Source: Owenia fusiformis (Eukaryota > Annelida > Polychaeta > Sabellida > Oweniidae). From it: a stretch of DNA of 64,000 bases. The notes beneath the pieces are model-generated. The model saw nothing but the letters and a program-made list of their open reading frames with translations. It was not told the DNA's origin and did no database searches. Where the stretch lies: the NCBI GenBank assembly GCA_903813345.2, contig CAIIXF020000008.1:12057278-12121277 (forward strand), written 5' to 3'. How positions within the stretch are numbered: position 1 is the stretch's first letter; every line of letters starts with the position of its first letter. The position numbers and the translations under genes were made by a program. Below are positions 61,811 to 64,000 of this stretch, in pieces.

Positions 61811-62445
61811 CTATTTCATTGGTCTCCTTCCACAAGTCCTAGAGTGTGAAATCAAAGAGTTCATTTGTGCAAAACTGTTGCCACAAGCTTTACACTCATA
61901 TGGTTTTTCTCCAGTGTGGATTCTCTCATGAACTGTTAAATTGGCATTACGTCCAAATCTTTTTCCACAGAACTTACAAACAAAACGTTGATTATGTTCT
62001 CTCTCATGACCTCTTAGCCTCATCTGATCACGAAAAGCTTTTCCACATTGCTTGCAGACATGTGGTTTCTGTTCATTATGTAAAAGAACATGGTGTTTAA
62101 GCCCTGCTTTGGTTTTACACTTAAAGCCACAAATATGACACACATGACCGATACTATCATGAGTAGACACCCTATGACCAATTAGGCTGATCTTACTTGA
62201 AAAAAATTTCTTGCATGTGTGACAAAAATGGAAATTCCTTTGGTCTTTATGGGACATCATATGTACAGTCCAAGTATGAAAAGAAGGAAATCTTTGGGGA
62301 CAAGTGTTACACTTCAATGGTTTTGGTCCATGATGGTTCCGCATGTGAGCAAAAAAGATATGATTGTCCCTCATTGTTGTATCACAAGTGTCACAATGGT
62401 AGTTTCTATATCCCATCGCATCAACAGTAACAAATGGTCTTGGCC
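61811..62445 (-). CDS. C2H2 zinc-finger terminal exon C6
   Basis: 210 codons after a TTTCAG acceptor, phase 1, leader GPRPFVTVDAMGYRNYHC. Seven fingers; helix -1/2/3/6 residues are F2 SHTV, F3 SISG, F4 TAGH, F5 DMRG, F6 RANV, F7 QNSS. F3 has an extra residue before its first Cys (NFHFCHTC) and H-X4-H spacing (HRVSTH). TGEKP precedes F7, which is C2HC (HSRTC), followed by GRRPMK as in C4. The stop is AAATAGC, without AATAAA overlap. Confidence 0.88.
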
Positions 62446-63007
62446 CTGAAACAAGAAAAAATAAATCAATACAAGACAACATGCCTCATGTTTAAATGTA
62501 ACTATGTATTAGAAATACAAACCGAGAATTGAGTAAATTCAAAACTGATACAACAATTGTAAGGTTTAGAACATTAATCTTCTCTTATACAAACCAATTT
62601 TCATTGAAGTAGTGTTTCATTAAAGGGTGTCAAAATTTGTTGAAGTCATAACTGCATGTCAATTTTGGGTATCCAGAAGAGTAGTGGACAGTAGATTTCA
62701 GAGGTCAAATCTAAGATTGTGGGTACTTTTGATCATTATATAACTGTTTTTATGTAAATGTGTATTAGCAGTCCTCTGTGGAGACATGATAAAGACTTTT
62801 ATGTATTAAAACTCTTACTATATAACACACATGTTAAACACTCCAAAATCTACTCACTAATATTCAAAACAGAAAGACTACAGCGAAATCACAATGAGGC
62901 AAAAAGTATTTTCTGCTAAAGATTATATTTATAGCATTACAATTATAAAGTTAGTACAACCCTTTAAGGAATGGGAGGCCACCAACATGTGTCCTCATTT
63001 TCCTTGG
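62446..63007. other. Intron between C6 and C7
   Basis: AT-rich, no coding or repeat structure recognised. Confidence 0.5.
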
Positions 63008-63642
63008 CTATAATTTCACTCGTCCTCTTCCACATGTCTTTGAATGAGAACACAGGGAGGACAATTGTGCAAAGCTTTTTTCACAATTTTTACATTCATA
63101 TGGTTTTTCTCCCGTGTGGATCCTTTCATGAACCATTAAATTGTCCTTGCGTCCAAATTTTCTTCCACAGTTCTTACAAATAAAACGTTGTTTATGACAC
63201 CTCTTATGAGTTGTTAGCCTAATAGGATCACTAAAAGCTTTTCCACATTCCTGGCATATGTGTGGTTTTGTGTCTCTATGTATATATGAGTGTCGTCTCA
63301 GAAGACTTGAAGTCTTCAATTTCATGCCACATATATGACATACATGGAATATAGTATCATCATGGGTTAACAGATGACGATCCAGATTTTTCTTACTTTT
63401 CAAACTAAAGCTGCATATGGGACATTGATAATTTTTTTCATCTTTATGACTTGCCATATGTGTTGTCCATTGATGGAGTGAGTCACTTCTGTTTGGGCAA
63501 TTTTTACACCTCAGTGGATTTGGTCCATGATGATTCTTCATGTGAGCAAAAAACAGCTGATTATTTCTAAGTGTTGCCTCACATGTGTCACAATGATAAA
63601 CTCTTGTTCCCTTCTCATCTACAGTCACAAATGGCTTTGGTC
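63008..63642 (-). CDS. C2H2 zinc-finger terminal exon C7
   Basis: First exon of the array in transcription order within the window: 210 codons after a TTTCAG acceptor at 63643-63644, phase 1, leader GPKPFVTVDEKGTRVYHC. A good reference copy: all six first fingers are C2H2. Helix -1/2/3/6 residues are F2 SHQT, F3 SKNR, F4 TSLR, F5 DIRT, F6 RDNV, F7 QSSS. TGEKP precedes F7, which is C2HC (HSKTC). Translating straight through the acceptor upstream gives only intron sequence (FFIVS) before the leader, so the N-terminus must lie elsewhere. It is most like exon C2 in F7 and C5 in F5. Confidence 0.9.
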
Positions 63643-64000
63643 CTGAAACAATGAAGAAAAAATCAATATTGATCCATATGTCCGTTAAACAGAGAATCAA
63701 CGAAATTAATTTAAATTCTTTTTTTTATATTGTATTTCTTGATTTCAAATTATAACAAAATAACACAAATACATTAGGGGCTTTGTAAGATTCATTACAA
63801 GCGACTTGATAATGAATGATAATTCACAAAACTAGGTCTGCAAATCTGGTAGTAATGATACTATAACCATAATAGGTCACTTGACTGCCTAATTCTTTTC
63901 AAACTTGGATATTTTTTAATAACTCCTCAGTTTCCTCAAATGCTTTTCATTGAAGGTTCTGTTGCAGCTATGAAATAAATTGAGATAATGCAGTAGGCAT
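63643..64000. other. Intron upstream of exon C7
   Basis: Pyrimidine-rich acceptor tract on the minus strand, then AT-rich sequence. No further exon, donor or promoter was recognised up to the window edge. Confidence 0.5.

Overview
This is a metazoan window: AT-rich DNA with exons that lack bacterial gene starts, eukaryotic splice acceptors, cut-and-paste transposons (Tc1/mariner and other TIR elements), tRNA-derived SINE-like sequence, a LINE endonuclease fragment and many tandem repeats. The species cannot be read from the sequence. The repeat mix and the style of the zinc-finger proteins suggest an invertebrate animal, probably marine, but that is inference.

The protein-coding content is one thing repeated: 19 open C2H2 zinc-finger exons, all on the minus strand, spread over about 60 kb (3497-63642). 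Every one begins directly after an AG acceptor, with the intron falling after codon base 1. Every one starts with the same short leader ([18 protein letters not shown] or close variants), encodes seven zinc fingers (one has lost parts of two) and ends in its own stop codon. None has a donor site, initiator or 5' exon that I can see. The simplest reading is an array of alternative 3'-terminal exons sharing upstream 5' exon(s) beyond position 64000, comparable in layout to lola or mod(mdg4) of Drosophila. Separate genes with unseen short 5' exons remain possible.

The exons fall into three blocks. Block A (3497-8315, three exons) has a GPNP/GPKP leader and the last finger ends HYKxC. Block B (10336-40878, nine exons plus a truncated one) has conserved loss of zinc ligands in fingers 1 and 3. 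Block C (44186-63642, seven exons plus a pseudo-exon) is fully C2H2 until the final finger. Finger 2 has Trp at helix position 4 in all 19. Fingers 6-7 are nearly invariant at their DNA-contact positions while fingers 2-5 vary, so the array looks like a set of interchangeable reading heads with a common anchor. Birth and death are visible: a two-exon tandem duplication (19.4-24.9 kb), a partial 3'-end duplication (47.5 kb), an in-frame deletion, and at least five decayed remnants.

The spaces between exons are filled with mobile DNA. A Tc1/mariner-type element lies at 11138-12429. A 4.3-kb TIR element with 6-bp target duplications lies at 13093-17355. A roughly 5.6-kb inverted-repeat element lies at 27716-33282, and a fold-back mariner derivative at 35560-36645. 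Two related TIR elements starting CACCC have 5-bp target duplications (42197-43189 and 51596-53758). The second is nested in a 7.3-kb fold-back element (49030-56315) whose arms are built from units of about 182 bp. MITEs, SINE-like pieces and minisatellites fill much of the rest. No rRNA, functional tRNA or CRISPR array was seen.
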